The notes: generated by a model not told the origin, from the letters alone. Numbered from the stretch's first letter, positions 30,077-40,643 are shown. The stretch: DNA of 64,000 bases from Adhaeribacter swui (GCF_014217805.1 NZ_CP055156.1:5338585-5402584); one strand, 5' to 3'. Numbers and translations: made by a program.

Positions 30077-31135
30077 ATGGAAACGGTACAAAATCAATCA
30101 GTATTAATAACAGGCGCTTCCAGCGGCATTGGGTTTGAACTAGCCCGTTTATTTGCCCGCGATAATTACCACATAATTATGGTAGCGCACCACGTAGATA
30201 AACTAGATCACGCTGCCTGGCAATTGCAAAGCGAATTTAGTAATGTAAGGCTAAACACCATTGCCATTGATTTAAGCAAAGACGATGCACCCAACCGCTT
30301 GTTCGACCACGTGCAGCAACAAGGCTGGCAAATAAATGTATTGGTAAACAACGCGGGCTTTGGTGAGTTCGGTCTTTTTACGGAATCCAACCTGGAAAAA
30401 GAACTGGCCATGATTCACCTGAATATTATTTCGTTGGTGCACCTTACCAAATTGTTTTTACCGCGCTTACTTAACCAAGGCTCCGGCAAAATATTGCAGG
30501 TAGGTTCGGTGGCTTCTTTTACACCAACTCCTTTGCAGGCGGTATACGGCGCTACCAAGTCCTTTATTTTATCTTTCAGCGAAGCTCTGCAGGAAGAATT
30601 AAAAGATTCGCCGGTATCGGTAACCATACTTTGTCCACCGGCCACCGACACCAACTTCTTTAACGTGGCGGGTGCTCAGAACAGTAAAATTGCCCAGGGC
30701 GATTTAGCAACGCCCGAAGAGGTGGCCGCTACCGCTTACAAAGCTTTATTGGCCGGCGACAAACGGGCGGTGCCTACCTTTAAAGCCAAAATACAAGTAG
30801 CCCAAAGCTCTATCCTTCCGGACGCTTTAAATGCGACGCTCATGCACAAACAGTCCGAAGAAACTACGAAACCCAAGAAAGCTTCTGCCAAAAAAGCAAA
30901 TGCGGCCACCGCTACTTCTCCCGGTCTTGATTTGCCAGCAGCCAATACCCCGGCTCCGACTACCCGGAAAAGAAGCGCCAAAAGCACTACCGTTACCAAT
31001 TTAGATGCGGCAGTAGCCTTAGATCCGGCTGTAGCCGCCACGGGCACCGTAGCCGAAAATTTAACAGGTACTACCCTGGAAACAACGCCGGCTCCGGCTA
31101 CTAAACCCAAAAGAAGCACCAAGAAATCGCAATAA
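30077..31135 (+). CDS. SDR oxidoreductase with a lysine/alanine/proline-rich tail
   Basis: Residues 1-265 are a paralogue of the preceding SDR, with TGASSGIG at 13-20, NNAGFGEFG, and YGATK as the catalytic Tyr/Lys. Unlike the neighbour, the protein continues for about 85 residues of low-complexity Lys/Ala/Thr/Pro sequence, for example PKKASAKKANAATA and TTRKRSAKSTT, ending KPKRSTKKSQ. This basic tail resembles histone-H1-like tails and could bind nucleic acid or polyanions. It appears genuine, since the frame is open and a terminator follows its stop. Confidence 0.92.
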   Translation: METVQNQSVLITGASSGIGFELARLFARDNYHIIMVAHHVDKLDHAAWQLQSEFSNVRLNTIAIDLSKDDAPNRLFDHVQQQGWQINVLVNNAGFGEFGLFTESNLEKELAMIHLNIISLVHLTKLFLPRLLNQGSGKILQVGSVASFTPTPLQAVYGATKSFILSFSEALQEELKDSPVSVTILCPPATDTNFFNVAGAQNSKIAQGDLATPEEVAATAYKALLAGDKRAVPTFKAKIQVAQSSILPDALNATLMHKQSEETTKPKKASAKKANAATATSPGLDLPAANTPAPTTRKRSAKSTTVTNLDAAVALDPAVAATGTVAENLTGTTLETTPAPATKPKRSTKKSQ

Positions 31136-31173
31136 AAATCTTTTTTGATTGCGGCCATTAATGGTTTTCAGGT

Positions 31174-31206
31174 AAAAGCTTCCGGTCTTGCAGCCGGAAG
31201 CTTTTT
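31174..31206 (+). terminator. Rho-independent terminator
   Basis: Twelve-base perfect arms (31174-31185, 31194-31205) are followed by T-rich sequence. It ends the SDR unit. Confidence 0.88.
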
Positions 31207-31311
31207 TATATTTTGGGCATTTAGAACTTATCCTTACCTTATAGCAATCAGAAATTTAAATTTTTAAATATTAACCTCAATCTAATTGCGAACCTTTTCA
31301 GGAAAACAACC

Positions 31312-31794
31312 ATGGAAATTGAAAACCAAATTACCGGCGGTAGTTTAGAACCATCCCGGTCGGAGTTACAGGTTACCAGCCAAATGCGCCACTATTTATT
31401 ACTTACCGCCAAATGGACGCAATTTTTAGCGATTGTGGGCTTTATATTTATTGGGTTAATGGTAATTGGGGCATTTACTTTTGGTTCTATCATGCATTCT
31501 TTAACCAGTAACTTTCCGGGTGCTCCCTCCAGCGTACCGGGCGGTTCCGGCGCCATCATGACCATTTACCTGTTGTTTTTCGCGGTGCTGTATTTTTTTC
31601 CCACGCTGTATTTATACCAATTTTCTACTAAAACCAAAGCGGCTCTTTTGTACGGCGAAGAGTTAAACCTGGCTTTTGCCTTTTCCCGGTTAAAGTCGTT
31701 TTTTAAATTTTGGGGCATATTCCTGATTGTGATTTTGGTTTTCTACGGGCTTATTTTTATTGGTTATGCCATTGGTGCTTCTGTTTTCAGTTAA
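31312..31794 (+). CDS. DUF5362 family membrane protein
   Basis: This 160-residue protein has a soluble N-terminus of about 28 residues and three to four membrane helices (about 36-60, 83-103, 137-158). A Ser/Pro/Gly-rich loop lies between the first two. The LLLTAKWTQFLAIVGF start of the first helix and the amphipathic segment LAFAFSRLKSFFKFWGI before the last helix fit the DUF5362 family of Bacteroidetes. The role is unknown. It lies upstream of clpB but is separated by 207 bp and a promoter-like element. Confidence 0.8.
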   Translation: MEIENQITGGSLEPSRSELQVTSQMRHYLLLTAKWTQFLAIVGFIFIGLMVIGAFTFGSIMHSLTSNFPGAPSSVPGGSGAIMTIYLLFFAVLYFFPTLYLYQFSTKTKAALLYGEELNLAFAFSRLKSFFKFWGIFLIVILVFYGLIFIGYAIGASVFS

Positions 31795-31945
31795 GCCACC
31801 TGGTACAAAGGTAGCTTCGCCTCATAAGCTCCTTTAGGTAAAAGATGAAGTACTCATGCTCGAAAATTCGGCCAAAATGACTTAAAACGCTTGTTTGCAC
31901 CTAATTTAACCAGTCATTATTTCCGGATTCAAACCCAAATAGCCC

Positions 31946-31960
31946 TTGGAGAGTATTTTG
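31946..31960 (+). promoter_or_regulatory. Candidate -24/-12-type promoter of clpB
   Basis: TTGGAGAGTATTTTGA has TGG and TTG separated by 8 bases, the sigma-54 layout (TGGCAC-N5-TTGC), though several consensus bases differ. The predicted transcript start lies about 30 bases before the clpB ATG. The element aligns with the one upstream of dnaK. Confidence 0.35.
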
Positions 31961-32001
31961 ATAATAACAGTTCAAAACAGTGAGCGTAGGAAAATAGAGC
32001 T

Positions 32002-34620
32002 ATGAACTTTAATAATTATACTATCAAATCGCAGGAAGCCATCCAGAAAGCAACGGAAATTGCGGGTGGTAACCAGCAACAGGCCGTTGAAACCGGCCAC
32101 ATACTAAAAGGCATTCTGCAGACCGACGAGAACGTGATTACGTTTTTGGTGAAGAAGCTGGGGGTAAACCAAAATATTCTTACTACCAAGCTAGATGAGA
32201 TTGTCGAGAATTATCCGAAGGTAAGCGGTGGTAGCCCTTACCTAAGCAACGATGCTGCCGCGGCTTTGCAAAAAGCTACCTCTTACCTGAAAGAGTTTAA
32301 AGACGAATACGTTGCCATTGAACATATTTTGCTAGGTATTCTGGCGGGCCGCGATAATGTGGCCGGCTTGTTAAAAGACGTTGGGTTTAATGAAAAGCAT
32401 TTAAAAGCGGCCATTAAAGAATTACGCGGTGGCGAAAAAGTGACCGACCAAAACGCCGAAACCAAGTACAATTCGCTTAAGAAATATTCAAAAAACCTAA
32501 ACGAGCTGGCGCAATCCGGTAAAATAGACCCGGTAATTGGCCGCGATGAGGAAATCAGGCGGGTGCTGCAAATTTTATCGCGTCGTACTAAAAATAACCC
32601 GGTTTTATTAGGTGAACCCGGCGTAGGCAAAACGGCAATTGTAGAAGGTTTGGCCCAGCGCATTGTTTCCGGCGACGTACCCGAAAATTTAAAATCTAAA
32701 ACCCTGATGAGCCTGGATATGGGTTTACTCGTAGCCGGTGCTAAATACAAAGGGGAATTTGAAGAGCGTTTAAAAGCGGTAATTAAAGAAGTTACGGATT
32801 CTGAGGGTGAAATTATTCTCTTTATCGATGAGATTCACACCTTAATTGGGGCGGGTGCCGGCGGCGAGAGCGCCATGGATGCTGCTAACTTACTAAAACC
32901 CGCTTTAGCCCGCGGTGAGTTACATGCTATTGGTGCTACCACGTTAAAAGAATATCAGAAATACATTGAGAAAGATAAAGCATTAGAACGCCGGTTCCAG
33001 GCCGTAATGGTGGATGAACCCAGCATTCCGGATGCTATTTCGATTCTGCGGGGTATTAAGGATAAATACGAATTACACCACGGCGTACGCATTAAAGACG
33101 ATGCCATTATTGCATCAGTAGAGTTATCGAGCCGGTATATTTCCGACCGTTTCTTACCTGATAAAGCCATTGACTTAATGGACGAAGCAGCGGCTAAACT
33201 GCGCATTGAGATTGACTCTTTGCCGGTGGAACTCGACGAAATTCAGCGCCGCATCATGCAACTCGAAATTGAGCGCGAAGCTATCCGCCGCGAAAACGAT
33301 AAAGATAAAGAAACTGTTTTATCCCGCGAAATTGCGGATTTAAGCGGTAAACGCGACGACCTGAAAGCCAAATGGCAAAACGAAAAGCAGGTTATTGAAG
33401 GTATCCAGAAACAAAAAGAGCTCATTGAGCAATTTAAACTGGAAGCTGACCAAGCGGAGCGCCAGGGCGATTACGGCCGGGTAGCGGAGCTGCGTTACGG
33501 TAAAATCACCGAGGCTGAGCAGAAATTAAAAGAACTGCAACAGCAGGTAGAAGCCAACCAAGATGGTAATCCCATGCTGAAAGAAGAAGTAACTTCCGAA
33601 GATATTGCCGAAGTAGTAGCTAAATGGACTGGTATTCCGGTAAGTAAAATGCTGCAAAGCGACCGTGAAAAACTGTTACACCTGGAAGAAGAACTGGGTA
33701 AACGCGTAGCTGGTCAGGAAGAAGCTATTGCCGCTATTTCGGATGCCGTGCGCCGGAGCCGGGCGGGTTTACAAGATCCGAAACGACCCATTGGTTCGTT
33801 TATCTTCCTGGGAACTACCGGGGTAGGTAAAACCGAGTTAGCCAAAGCGCTGGCCGATTTCTTGTTCAACGACGAGAACAACATGGTGCGGATTGACATG
33901 AGTGAGTACCAGGAACGCCACGCCGTAAGCCGATTGATTGGAGCGCCTCCGGGATACGTGGGTTACGATGAAGGTGGTCAGTTAACCGAAGCCGTTCGCC
34001 GGAAACCATACAGCGTTATTTTGCTGGATGAGATTGAAAAAGCGCATCCGGATGTATTTAACATCTTGTTGCAAGTGCTGGATGATGGTCGCTTAACCGA
34101 TAACAAAGGCCGGGTGGCGAATTTTAAAAATACCATCATCATTATGACTTCCAACATTGGCGCACATATCATCCAAAGCAATTTTGCCGAAATGGAAGAT
34201 TATAACCGCGAACAGGTAATTGAGCGCACCAAAGACGAAGTGTTTGAGTTGCTGAAACAAACCGTGCGCCCCGAGTTCCTGAACCGGATTGATGAACTAA
34301 TTATGTTCCGTCCGTTAGCTCAGAGCGAGTTACGCAAGATTGTCAGCATTCAGTTCAAACACATTCAGGACCGCTTACAGGAAGCTGGTATCCGTCTGGA
34401 AGCTACCGATGAAGTACTGGATTACTTGGGCGAACTGGGTTACGATCCGCAATTTGGGGCCCGTCCGCTGAAACGCGTGTTGCAAACCAAGATCTTGAAC
34501 GAGTTATCGAAAGCGATCTTGTCCGGCGAAATCCGGAAAGATGCTGTAGTAGAAGCTGTTCTGGAAGACGACAAAATTAAATTTAACAACATTGATATCG
34601 AGATTCCGATTGGGAAATAA
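32002..34620 (+). CDS. clpB: ATP-dependent disaggregase ClpB
   Basis: This 872-residue Hsp100 chaperone rescues aggregated protein with DnaK. It shows the Clp N-domain (about 1-145), AAA domain 1 with Walker A GEPGVGKT (about 204-211) and the pore tyrosine loop [14 protein letters not shown] coiled-coil middle domain (about 410-530) follows, then AAA domain 2 with GTTGVGKTE (about 607-615), [18 protein letters not shown] and the sensor-2 region GARPLKRVL. It is full-length and monocistronic. dnaK lies 1.2 kb downstream. Confidence 0.98.
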   Translation: MNFNNYTIKSQEAIQKATEIAGGNQQQAVETGHILKGILQTDENVITFLVKKLGVNQNILTTKLDEIVENYPKVSGGSPYLSNDAAAALQKATSYLKEFKDEYVAIEHILLGILAGRDNVAGLLKDVGFNEKHLKAAIKELRGGEKVTDQNAETKYNSLKKYSKNLNELAQSGKIDPVIGRDEEIRRVLQILSRRTKNNPVLLGEPGVGKTAIVEGLAQRIVSGDVPENLKSKTLMSLDMGLLVAGAKYKGEFEERLKAVIKEVTDSEGEIILFIDEIHTLIGAGAGGESAMDAANLLKPALARGELHAIGATTLKEYQKYIEKDKALERRFQAVMVDEPSIPDAISILRGIKDKYELHHGVRIKDDAIIASVELSSRYISDRFLPDKAIDLMDEAAAKLRIEIDSLPVELDEIQRRIMQLEIEREAIRRENDKDKETVLSREIADLSGKRDDLKAKWQNEKQVIEGIQKQKELIEQFKLEADQAERQGDYGRVAELRYGKITEAEQKLKELQQQVEANQDGNPMLKEEVTSEDIAEVVAKWTGIPVSKMLQSDREKLLHLEEELGKRVAGQEEAIAAISDAVRRSRAGLQDPKRPIGSFIFLGTTGVGKTELAKALADFLFNDENNMVRIDMSEYQERHAVSRLIGAPPGYVGYDEGGQLTEAVRRKPYSVILLDEIEKAHPDVFNILLQVLDDGRLTDNKGRVANFKNTIIIMTSNIGAHIIQSNFAEMEDYNREQVIERTKDEVFELLKQTVRPEFLNRIDELIMFRPLAQSELRKIVSIQFKHIQDRLQEAGIRLEATDEVLDYLGELGYDPQFGARPLKRVLQTKILNELSKAILSGEIRKDAVVEAVLEDDKIKFNNIDIEIPIGK

Positions 34621-34641
34621 GCTATATAGTATATAAATGAG

Positions 34642-34666
34642 AGCCCGGTTCTGCCGGGCTTTTTTG
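34642..34666 (+). terminator. Rho-independent terminator of clpB
   Basis: Seven-base GC-rich arms (34642-34648, 34654-34660) with a T6 tract directly after. Confidence 0.9.
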
Positions 34667-34862
34667 TTTACAACCGATATGATGCAATAACGAACCAATC
34701 ATCTTAAACCAGTATAGAACTCTATTTCTTACGGTTTAGCGCGCAAGTAATTTAAAGTTCAGAAAATGGACTGAAAGAGTTTACGTATAATAATTACTAT
34801 CAAATTTGCTTATAGTGATTAATTCTACTTAGTTTTAAATAAATCTTAATTAAATCAAGCAT

Positions 34863-35438
34863 TTGTTCACCTACATTCTATTAAATAAGCCTTACGAAGT
34901 ATTAACCCAGTTTACCGACGAAAACGGACGAGCTACGCTTAAGGATTTTGTTACCGTTCCCAACATTTACCCGGTAGGTCGCCTGGATTATGACAGCGAA
35001 GGTTTGGTTTTACTCACCGATGATAAAGCGTTGCAACACCGGCTTTCCGATCCGAAATTTAAAATTGAAAAAACCTATTGGGCGCAGGTAGAAAACATTC
35101 CGGATGAAACTGCTTTAGAACAATTGCGGAAAGGTATTTTTTTAAAAAATATTAAAACGGCCCCGGCTAAAGCGAAGCTTCTCCAACCAGAACCCAGTAT
35201 TTGGGAGCGCAGCAAACCCATCCGGTTCCGGCAAAATATCCCGACGAGCTGGGTACAGATAACTCTTACGCAAGGCATGAACCGGCAAGTTCGCAAAATG
35301 ACGGCCGCAGTCGGTTTCCCAACACTACGACTTATCCGGGTAAGTATCGGGCCTTTGCAGATAGGTGAATTAGCTCCCGGAGAATGGCGTTATTTAACTC
35401 CAGAAGAAGTAAAAGCGCTGAAACAAGGTTCTCGTTAA
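34863..35438 (+). CDS. rluE: rRNA pseudouridine synthase, RluE-like
   Basis: The 191-residue protein is a short RsuA-family synthase lacking an S4 domain. Catalytic Asp42 lies in GRLDYDSEGL, and the closing motif GMNRQVRKMTAAVGFPTLRLIRVSIGP is typical of RluE, which modifies 23S U2457. The start is a TTG: an in-frame TAA lies only four codons upstream, and the family begins at YILLNKPYEVL. No ATG is available before the conserved domain. Confidence 0.92.
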   Translation: MFTYILLNKPYEVLTQFTDENGRATLKDFVTVPNIYPVGRLDYDSEGLVLLTDDKALQHRLSDPKFKIEKTYWAQVENIPDETALEQLRKGIFLKNIKTAPAKAKLLQPEPSIWERSKPIRFRQNIPTSWVQITLTQGMNRQVRKMTAAVGFPTLRLIRVSIGPLQIGELAPGEWRYLTPEEVKALKQGSR

Positions 35439-35752
35439 TCAACGCAAGAACATCAATCACGAGCATCCACGCTCGTAATGTTTATCGTCCGGCTTCTGGC
35501 CGCTTGGTTTTAGCTGTAAAGCCTTTGTCTATACGTTTATCTGTAAACTCAGCCGGATTTCTCCTTATTATCAGACCGAAGCGAGGCACTTGCATTATCA
35601 AAAATTAAAAATCAGCCTTTGGTTTTCCTGTCTAAATACTAAACCACCGCCAATTTTGACCGTTTAAGCATAAAACCGCTGAAAAGCAGGAGTAGATACG
35701 ACAGTTCGTGCGCAAGAAAAAGACCGGGATAAATTATTAAAAATTGTAAAAT
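35439..35752. other. Intergenic region upstream of dnaK
   Basis: The stretch holds a small hairpin ACGAGC-ATCCAC-GCTCGT (35459-35476) just after rluE, which may end its transcript, and no recognisable gene. The dnaK control elements lie at its downstream end. Confidence 0.45.
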
Positions 35753-35765
35753 GACAATATGTCAC
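35753..35765 (+). promoter_or_regulatory. Palindrome upstream of dnaK (TGACA-ATA-TGTCA)
   Basis: A perfect 5-bp dyad with a 3-base spacer lies 22 bases before the -24-like element and about 95 bases before the dnaK ATG. Its position suggests an operator or activator site. No regulator is known from the sequence. Confidence 0.4.
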
Positions 35766-35787
35766 AAATTCTACCTTAAAAACCGCT

Positions 35788-35804
35788 TGGCATATCCCTT
35801 GTTA
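35788..35804 (+). promoter_or_regulatory. Candidate -24/-12-type promoter of dnaK
   Basis: TTGGCATATCCCTTGTT matches the sigma-54 consensus TTGGCAC-N5-TTGCT at nearly every fixed position, with exact spacing. A start near 35815 would give a leader of about 43 bases to the ATG. Confidence 0.5.
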
Positions 35805-35857
35805 TTAAAGCAGTATCAATTACTGAACAGGATTTCTAAAATAAACATAAACATAAA

Positions 35858-37810
35858 ATGGGAAAAATAATAGGCATTGACTTAGGAACTACCAACTCTT
35901 GCGTGGCTGTAATGGAGGGTAACGAGCCGGTAGTAATTCCGAACAGTGAAGGTCGCCGGACTACTCCTTCGATTGTGGCTTTCCTGGATAATGGTAATGG
36001 CGAACGGAAAGTGGGTGACCCGGCTAAACGTCAGGCAATCACTAACCCTAAAAATACCATCGCTTCTATTAAACGTTTCATGGGCCGGGGCTACTCCGAA
36101 GTTGCTTCTGAGTTAAAGAACGTATCTTACGAAGTAGTTCAAGGCAGCAACAATACCGTGCGGGTTAAAATTGGCGATCGCCAGTATACTCCGCAAGAAA
36201 TTTCGGCTATGGTTTTGCAAAAAATGAAGCAAACTGCCGAAGATTATCTGGGTACCAGCGTGAGCGAAGCGGTAATTACCGTACCTGCTTACTTTAACGA
36301 TGCGCAGCGCCAAGCTACCAAAGAAGCCGGTGCTATTGCGGGCTTAGATGTAAAACGTATTATAAACGAGCCTACTGCCGCAGCTTTGGCTTACGGTTTA
36401 GACAAAAAACATAAAGATCAAAAAATTGCCGTTTACGACTTAGGTGGTGGTACTTTTGATATCTCTATCCTGGAATTAGGTGATGGCGTTTTTGAAGTAC
36501 TTTCTACCAACGGTGATACGCACTTAGGTGGTGATGACTTTGACCAGGTTATCATTAACTGGTTAGCCGATGAGTTTAAGTCGGAAGAAAACATGGACCT
36601 GCGTACGGACCCAATGGCTTTACAGCGTTTGAAAGAAGCCGCTGAAAAAGCTAAAGTGGAGTTATCCAGCTCGCAGGAAACTGAAATTAACTTACCGTAC
36701 ATCACTGCTACGCAAACTGGTCCGAAACACTTAGTACGTAAATTAAGCCGCGCTAAATTTGAGCAATTAGCTGATAGCCTGGTGCGTCGTTCGATGGATC
36801 CGGTTCGTCAGGCTTTGAAAGATGCCGGCGTAAGTACTTCTGATATCGACGAAGTAATCTTAGTAGGTGGTTCTACTCGTATTCCACGCATTCAGGAAGA
36901 AGTTGAAAAATTCTTCGGTAAGAAACCTTCTAAAGGTGTAAACCCAGACGAAGTGGTTGCCATTGGTGCGGCTATTCAAGGTGGGGTATTAACTGGTGAA
37001 GTAAAAGATGTGTTGCTGTTAGACGTAACGCCGCTTTCATTGGGTATCGAAACCATGGGTGGTGTTATGACCAAACTCATCGAATCAAATACTACTATCC
37101 CTACTAAAAAGTCCGAGACATTCTCGACTGCTTCGGATAACCAGCCAAGTGTAGAGATTCACGTGTTGCAAGGTGAGCGCCCAATGGCCCGCGACAACCG
37201 TACTATTGGCCGGTTCCACTTATCGGATATTCCGCCAGCTCCACGGGGTGTGCCGCAAATTGAAGTAACTTTCGATATTGATGCCAACGGTATCTTGCAC
37301 GTATCAGCCCGCGATAAAGGAACTGGTAAAGAGCAAAAAATCCGGATCGAAGCTTCTTCTGGTTTATCCGAAGCCGAAATCGAACGGATGCGTCAGGAAG
37401 CTGCCGCTAACGCCGAATCGGACCGTTTAGCCAAAGAGCAGGTAGAAAAATTAAACTCTGCCGACTCGATGATCTTCCAGACCGAAAAACAGTTAAAAGA
37501 ATACGGCGATAAGTTGTCTGCTGGTAATAAAACGGCGATTGAAAGTGCTTTAGCGGAATTGCGTACTGCACATGGCAACAAAGACGTAGCTGCGATTGAT
37601 ACTGCTATCAATAACCTGAACAACGCTTGGCAAGCTGCTTCGCAAGAAATGTACGCTGCTGGTGCTAACCCAGGTGCCGGTGCAGATGGTAGCGCTGGTT
37701 TCAACGGTCAAGGTGCCGGTGGTCCGCAAGGTGGTGCTAGCCAAAATGGCAACGGTGCCGCTGATCACGTAACCGACGTTGACTACGAAGAAGTAGACGG
37801 TAACAAGTAA
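35858..37810 (+). CDS. dnaK: Molecular chaperone DnaK (Hsp70)
   Basis: This 650-residue chaperone starts [19 protein letters not shown]. It contains the Hsp70 signatures [14 protein letters not shown] and [14 protein letters not shown], the interdomain linker [15 protein letters not shown], and the substrate-binding domain. The C-terminal Gly/Ala/Asn-rich tail ends in [11 protein letters not shown]. It refolds proteins with DnaJ and GrpE, neither of which is adjacent. It is monocistronic with its own terminator. Codon use here is more biased than in the neighbours, as expected of a highly expressed gene. Confidence 0.99.
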   Translation: MGKIIGIDLGTTNSCVAVMEGNEPVVIPNSEGRRTTPSIVAFLDNGNGERKVGDPAKRQAITNPKNTIASIKRFMGRGYSEVASELKNVSYEVVQGSNNTVRVKIGDRQYTPQEISAMVLQKMKQTAEDYLGTSVSEAVITVPAYFNDAQRQATKEAGAIAGLDVKRIINEPTAAALAYGLDKKHKDQKIAVYDLGGGTFDISILELGDGVFEVLSTNGDTHLGGDDFDQVIINWLADEFKSEENMDLRTDPMALQRLKEAAEKAKVELSSSQETEINLPYITATQTGPKHLVRKLSRAKFEQLADSLVRRSMDPVRQALKDAGVSTSDIDEVILVGGSTRIPRIQEEVEKFFGKKPSKGVNPDEVVAIGAAIQGGVLTGEVKDVLLLDVTPLSLGIETMGGVMTKLIESNTTIPTKKSETFSTASDNQPSVEIHVLQGERPMARDNRTIGRFHLSDIPPAPRGVPQIEVTFDIDANGILHVSARDKGTGKEQKIRIEASSGLSEAEIERMRQEAAANAESDRLAKEQVEKLNSADSMIFQTEKQLKEYGDKLSAGNKTAIESALAELRTAHGNKDVAAIDTAINNLNNAWQAASQEMYAAGANPGAGADGSAGFNGQGAGGPQGGASQNGNGAADHVTDVDYEEVDGNK

Positions 37811-37839
37811 TTTTAAAATTATCTAACTCCATATAGGTT

Positions 37840-37871
37840 AAGCCTTCCTGAAAATTCAGGAAGGCTTTTTA
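37840..37871 (+). terminator. Rho-independent terminator of dnaK
   Basis: Arms of up to 13 bases (37840-37852, 37855-37867) with a tight AAAATT loop region are followed by T-rich sequence. Confidence 0.88.
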
Positions 37872-38181
37872 ATTTTATTTATTCCGTGTCTGCCAATTCA
37901 ATTCTCCAGCTACCATTTTCCTTGATGATCAAGGATGACTCAAAAAAACACCTTTATAATACCCAAATTTTTAAAATTTTAAAATTCCAGGCTCTTTCAA
38001 GGCACTCTAACTCTTTCATTTAACTCATCGGGTTAGATGCACCTAAGCTTGTATTACAGCAAGTATTCTTGGCATTTACACCATTTATAATTTTACAACA
38101 GGCACTCTAGATAAATCCGGTTCGTTTTTTAAATTTTCTTATTTTAAACCATTGATTGCTGGATAAAACCGTACTATCACC
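37872..38181. other. Intergenic region, no gene seen
   Basis: This 310-bp stretch precedes the patatin gene. It includes an AT palindromic word (37966-37988) and is otherwise featureless to me. Confidence 0.45.
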
Positions 38182-39405
38182 ATGAGAAAATTTTATCCAT
38201 TAGGATTATTACTTCTTCTTTTAAATTTTTCCAGTCAGCTTTTTGCGCAAACGCCGGCGTATAACAATCGCTTATTGGTAGTGGGCGGAGGTGGTGCCCG
38301 GGGAGCTTGGGCGGCGGGATTTGCTAAAAACCTCTCGACTAAATATGGGCCTTATAGAACAGTTTATGGGACCAGTACAGGAAGTTTAATGGCCCCATTA
38401 ATTGTTCTGAACCATTTTGATGCGCTTAAAACGGCTTATACATCGGTTACCCAACGATCTATCTTTAATGTAAATCCTTTTAATCCAAAAACCGGCAACA
38501 TAAAAGCATTACCGGCCATCTTCCGCTTAATTATAGGTAAAAATACCCTGGGCGAAAGTAAAAATTTACGCAAACTGATTAATCAATTTGTTTCAGCGGA
38601 GCAATACAGTAGTATTCGTAACTCTCCGGAAAAATTAAGCTTTACTGTTACGGTAGTAGATTTAACAACCGGGAAAACGGAGTATAAATCTTCGCAGAAT
38701 ATTACGGATTCGGAGCAGATGAAAGATTGGATGTGGGCATCCGCGAATCAACCTTTGTTTATGTCTTATTATCCTAGAAAAGGGAAGTCAGTTTACGTTG
38801 ATGGCGGAGTACTAGAACCCGTTCCTTTAACCGAAGCCTTGCGGTATGCTCTAAAAGATAAAACAATTAACGATATTGATGTTATTATTAATCAACCTAT
38901 AACGCCCTTACTGGATACCGTTTTTGAAGATCGTGGGGTTTTAAAAAGTTTAAACCGGCTGGTAAGTGTTTGGTTAACGGAAATCCGCGACAATGATACG
39001 CTTATTTCTCAATTGATTGCCTTGGCAGTAAATAATCAAATTACCGAGCAAATGTTAATGGCTTTAAATAAAAATAATTTAGTTACTCCTGCCCTACCTG
39101 ATTCCGATGATATTAACATCCATTTACATTATTTCCCGCCGAATCTGTATACTCCCGAAAATCAGAAAGAATTGTTGTTTGATAAACAAAGAATGTTACA
39201 AATGTGGCAAGCCGGCGAATCTGGCCAGGAAGACCCTAATCCCAAATTCAATATTGATTCGTTTCTTAATCCCCGAATGTTAAATGAAAATACCACCTTA
39301 TTAAACTTTGGTAACCTAAAACAGGCAGATCAACCAATAACGCTACCAAGGACCTTAGTAGAAAGGTTTTTAAATAATTTAAATAAAGTTCTAATAACCC
39401 CATAA
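38182..39405 (+). CDS. Secreted patatin-like phospholipase
   Basis: The 407-residue protein has a signal peptide (residues 1 to about 22, ending FAQ). The patatin fold follows: oxyanion loop GGGGARG (34-40), nucleophile Ser64 in GTSTG and the catalytic Asp206 in VDGG. The Ser-Asp dyad is therefore intact. Such enzymes are lipid acyl hydrolases. The C-terminal 180 residues are unassigned. It is a single-gene unit, convergent with a PAS-LuxR regulator. Confidence 0.92.
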   Translation: MRKFYPLGLLLLLLNFSSQLFAQTPAYNNRLLVVGGGGARGAWAAGFAKNLSTKYGPYRTVYGTSTGSLMAPLIVLNHFDALKTAYTSVTQRSIFNVNPFNPKTGNIKALPAIFRLIIGKNTLGESKNLRKLINQFVSAEQYSSIRNSPEKLSFTVTVVDLTTGKTEYKSSQNITDSEQMKDWMWASANQPLFMSYYPRKGKSVYVDGGVLEPVPLTEALRYALKDKTINDIDVIINQPITPLLDTVFEDRGVLKSLNRLVSVWLTEIRDNDTLISQLIALAVNNQITEQMLMALNKNNLVTPALPDSDDINIHLHYFPPNLYTPENQKELLFDKQRMLQMWQAGESGQEDPNPKFNIDSFLNPRMLNENTTLLNFGNLKQADQPITLPRTLVERFLNNLNKVLITP

Positions 39406-39413
39406 AAGAAGTG

Positions 39414-39446
39414 AAGGCCCGAAACCGGTTGCGGATCTCGGGCCTT
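39414..39446 (+). terminator. Hairpin after the patatin gene
   Basis: Nine-base perfect arms (39414-39422, 39438-39446) begin about 8 bases after the stop codon. The T-run is poor, so termination is likely but not certain. Confidence 0.5.
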
Positions 39447-39557
39447 GCCAGTAGAGAGGAAAAGAGCTGGAAAGAAGTATCCTGCTGGCGGGAAAAATTA
39501 TTTAATCAGATTTTTAAATTTTTTGATTTATGCAGTGCGACAAACGCTGGCAATAAT

Positions 39558-40367
39558 TCAAATAAGTTTGTTATTCAGGGCAAATTGAATCAATCCACCC
39601 GTGCTGGGAGCGTTGGTCTTTTCAATTATTTTCTGACGATGAGTGTTTACCGTATGAAAACTAATGCTGAGCATATCGGCAATGATTTTACTGCTGTAGC
39701 CATCGGCAATAAGCTTAAGTACTTCTTTTTCGCGTTTGCTGAGTAAGGCTTCAAACGGTGAAGGTTCGTCTGCTTCGGTAGAGGTGGAGGTACACACCAG
39801 GCAGGTTTCGTTTTGCGGCGATATAACCGAAGCCGTTAACCCCTCCGTTTTCTTCCAGTCGGTAATGTCGGTACAAACTCCCAAAATGTACCGCACGCTT
39901 CCCCGCTTATCGGTTGGTAAAATAGTGCTTTGCTCCAGTAACCGGGTGTAACTTCCGTTGGCTTTCTGTAGGCGGTAATCGCAATTAAAGCGGTATTCCG
40001 GGCGTACGTGGGCCGGTAAAGCCAATAAAAATTTCCAGACCTGGCGCAGCAATTTCCATACATGCCGGCCATCTTCCGGATGCACCCGTTCTTTTAAAAA
40101 TTTTATGCCTTCTTGCATCCACTGTTCGGGGGCGTAACCAAGCAAACGTTGCATATTACTGCTTACAAAAACGTATTTTTTAGTGCGTAAATCTAAAACC
40201 CAGGTAATGCACGGGCTCATAGCCAATGCCGGCATATTGGACACCAAACACTGGCAGCTAGTTTCATGTTGCTCAGAATCGTAAGATTGTCTTTGCCACA
40301 GATTTACTAAATCAGCGAAAGATTTACCGGGAGCGTAGCGGCTGGTGGAAGTTGGTGATTTTTTCAT
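39558..40367 (-). CDS. PAS domain LuxR-type transcriptional regulator
   Basis: The 269-residue protein has a PAS fold (about 50-180; VFVSSNMQRLLGYAPEQW, the acidic VHPEDGRHVWKLL and GVCTDITDWK). A LuxR helix-turn-helix follows (about 205-268; LSKREKEVLKLIADGYSSKIIADML). There is no receiver or kinase domain, so it probably senses a small ligand directly. A Cys-rich linker (ETCLVCTS) lies between the two. It is monocistronic, and its targets are unknown. Confidence 0.9.
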   Translation of the reverse strand: MKKSPTSTSRYAPGKSFADLVNLWQRQSYDSEQHETSCQCLVSNMPALAMSPCITWVLDLRTKKYVFVSSNMQRLLGYAPEQWMQEGIKFLKERVHPEDGRHVWKLLRQVWKFLLALPAHVRPEYRFNCDYRLQKANGSYTRLLEQSTILPTDKRGSVRYILGVCTDITDWKKTEGLTASVISPQNETCLVCTSTSTEADEPSPFEALLSKREKEVLKLIADGYSSKIIADMLSISFHTVNTHRQKIIEKTNAPSTGGLIQFALNNKLI

Positions 40368-40643
40368 GGCACAAAAGCATTAAATGAACAAACCGGATAG
40401 TCTGGTAAAATGTCACCCGACAGACCAAAGCTCCATTTTTATTTTTGCCCGATCAAGGGGAAGGTAAGCACCTGCCCTAGGGGATTTTTTAAAAAAATTC
40501 TGTTTGCTCCCATTTAAAACAAGTTGATTTTCAAGGATTAGTATGGGAAAAATCACGTATTTTTAATTAACCAGGATTTATAACTTAGTGCCGGGTTTAG
40601 CCTGATCCGGGCTTACTTCTTTTCACCTTTAATCTTAAAAGCG

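Noticed and set aside
30736-31158. 140-codon minus-strand frame rich in Val/Ala
   Set aside because: It is the shadow of the low-complexity SDR tail on the opposite strand.
35459-35476. ACGAGC/GCTCGT hairpin as part of a mobile repeat
   Set aside because: The stem is only 6 bp and no second copy was noticed in the window.
39411-39746. 111-codon plus-strand frame
   Set aside because: It overlaps the patatin terminator and the end of the PAS-LuxR gene on the other strand.
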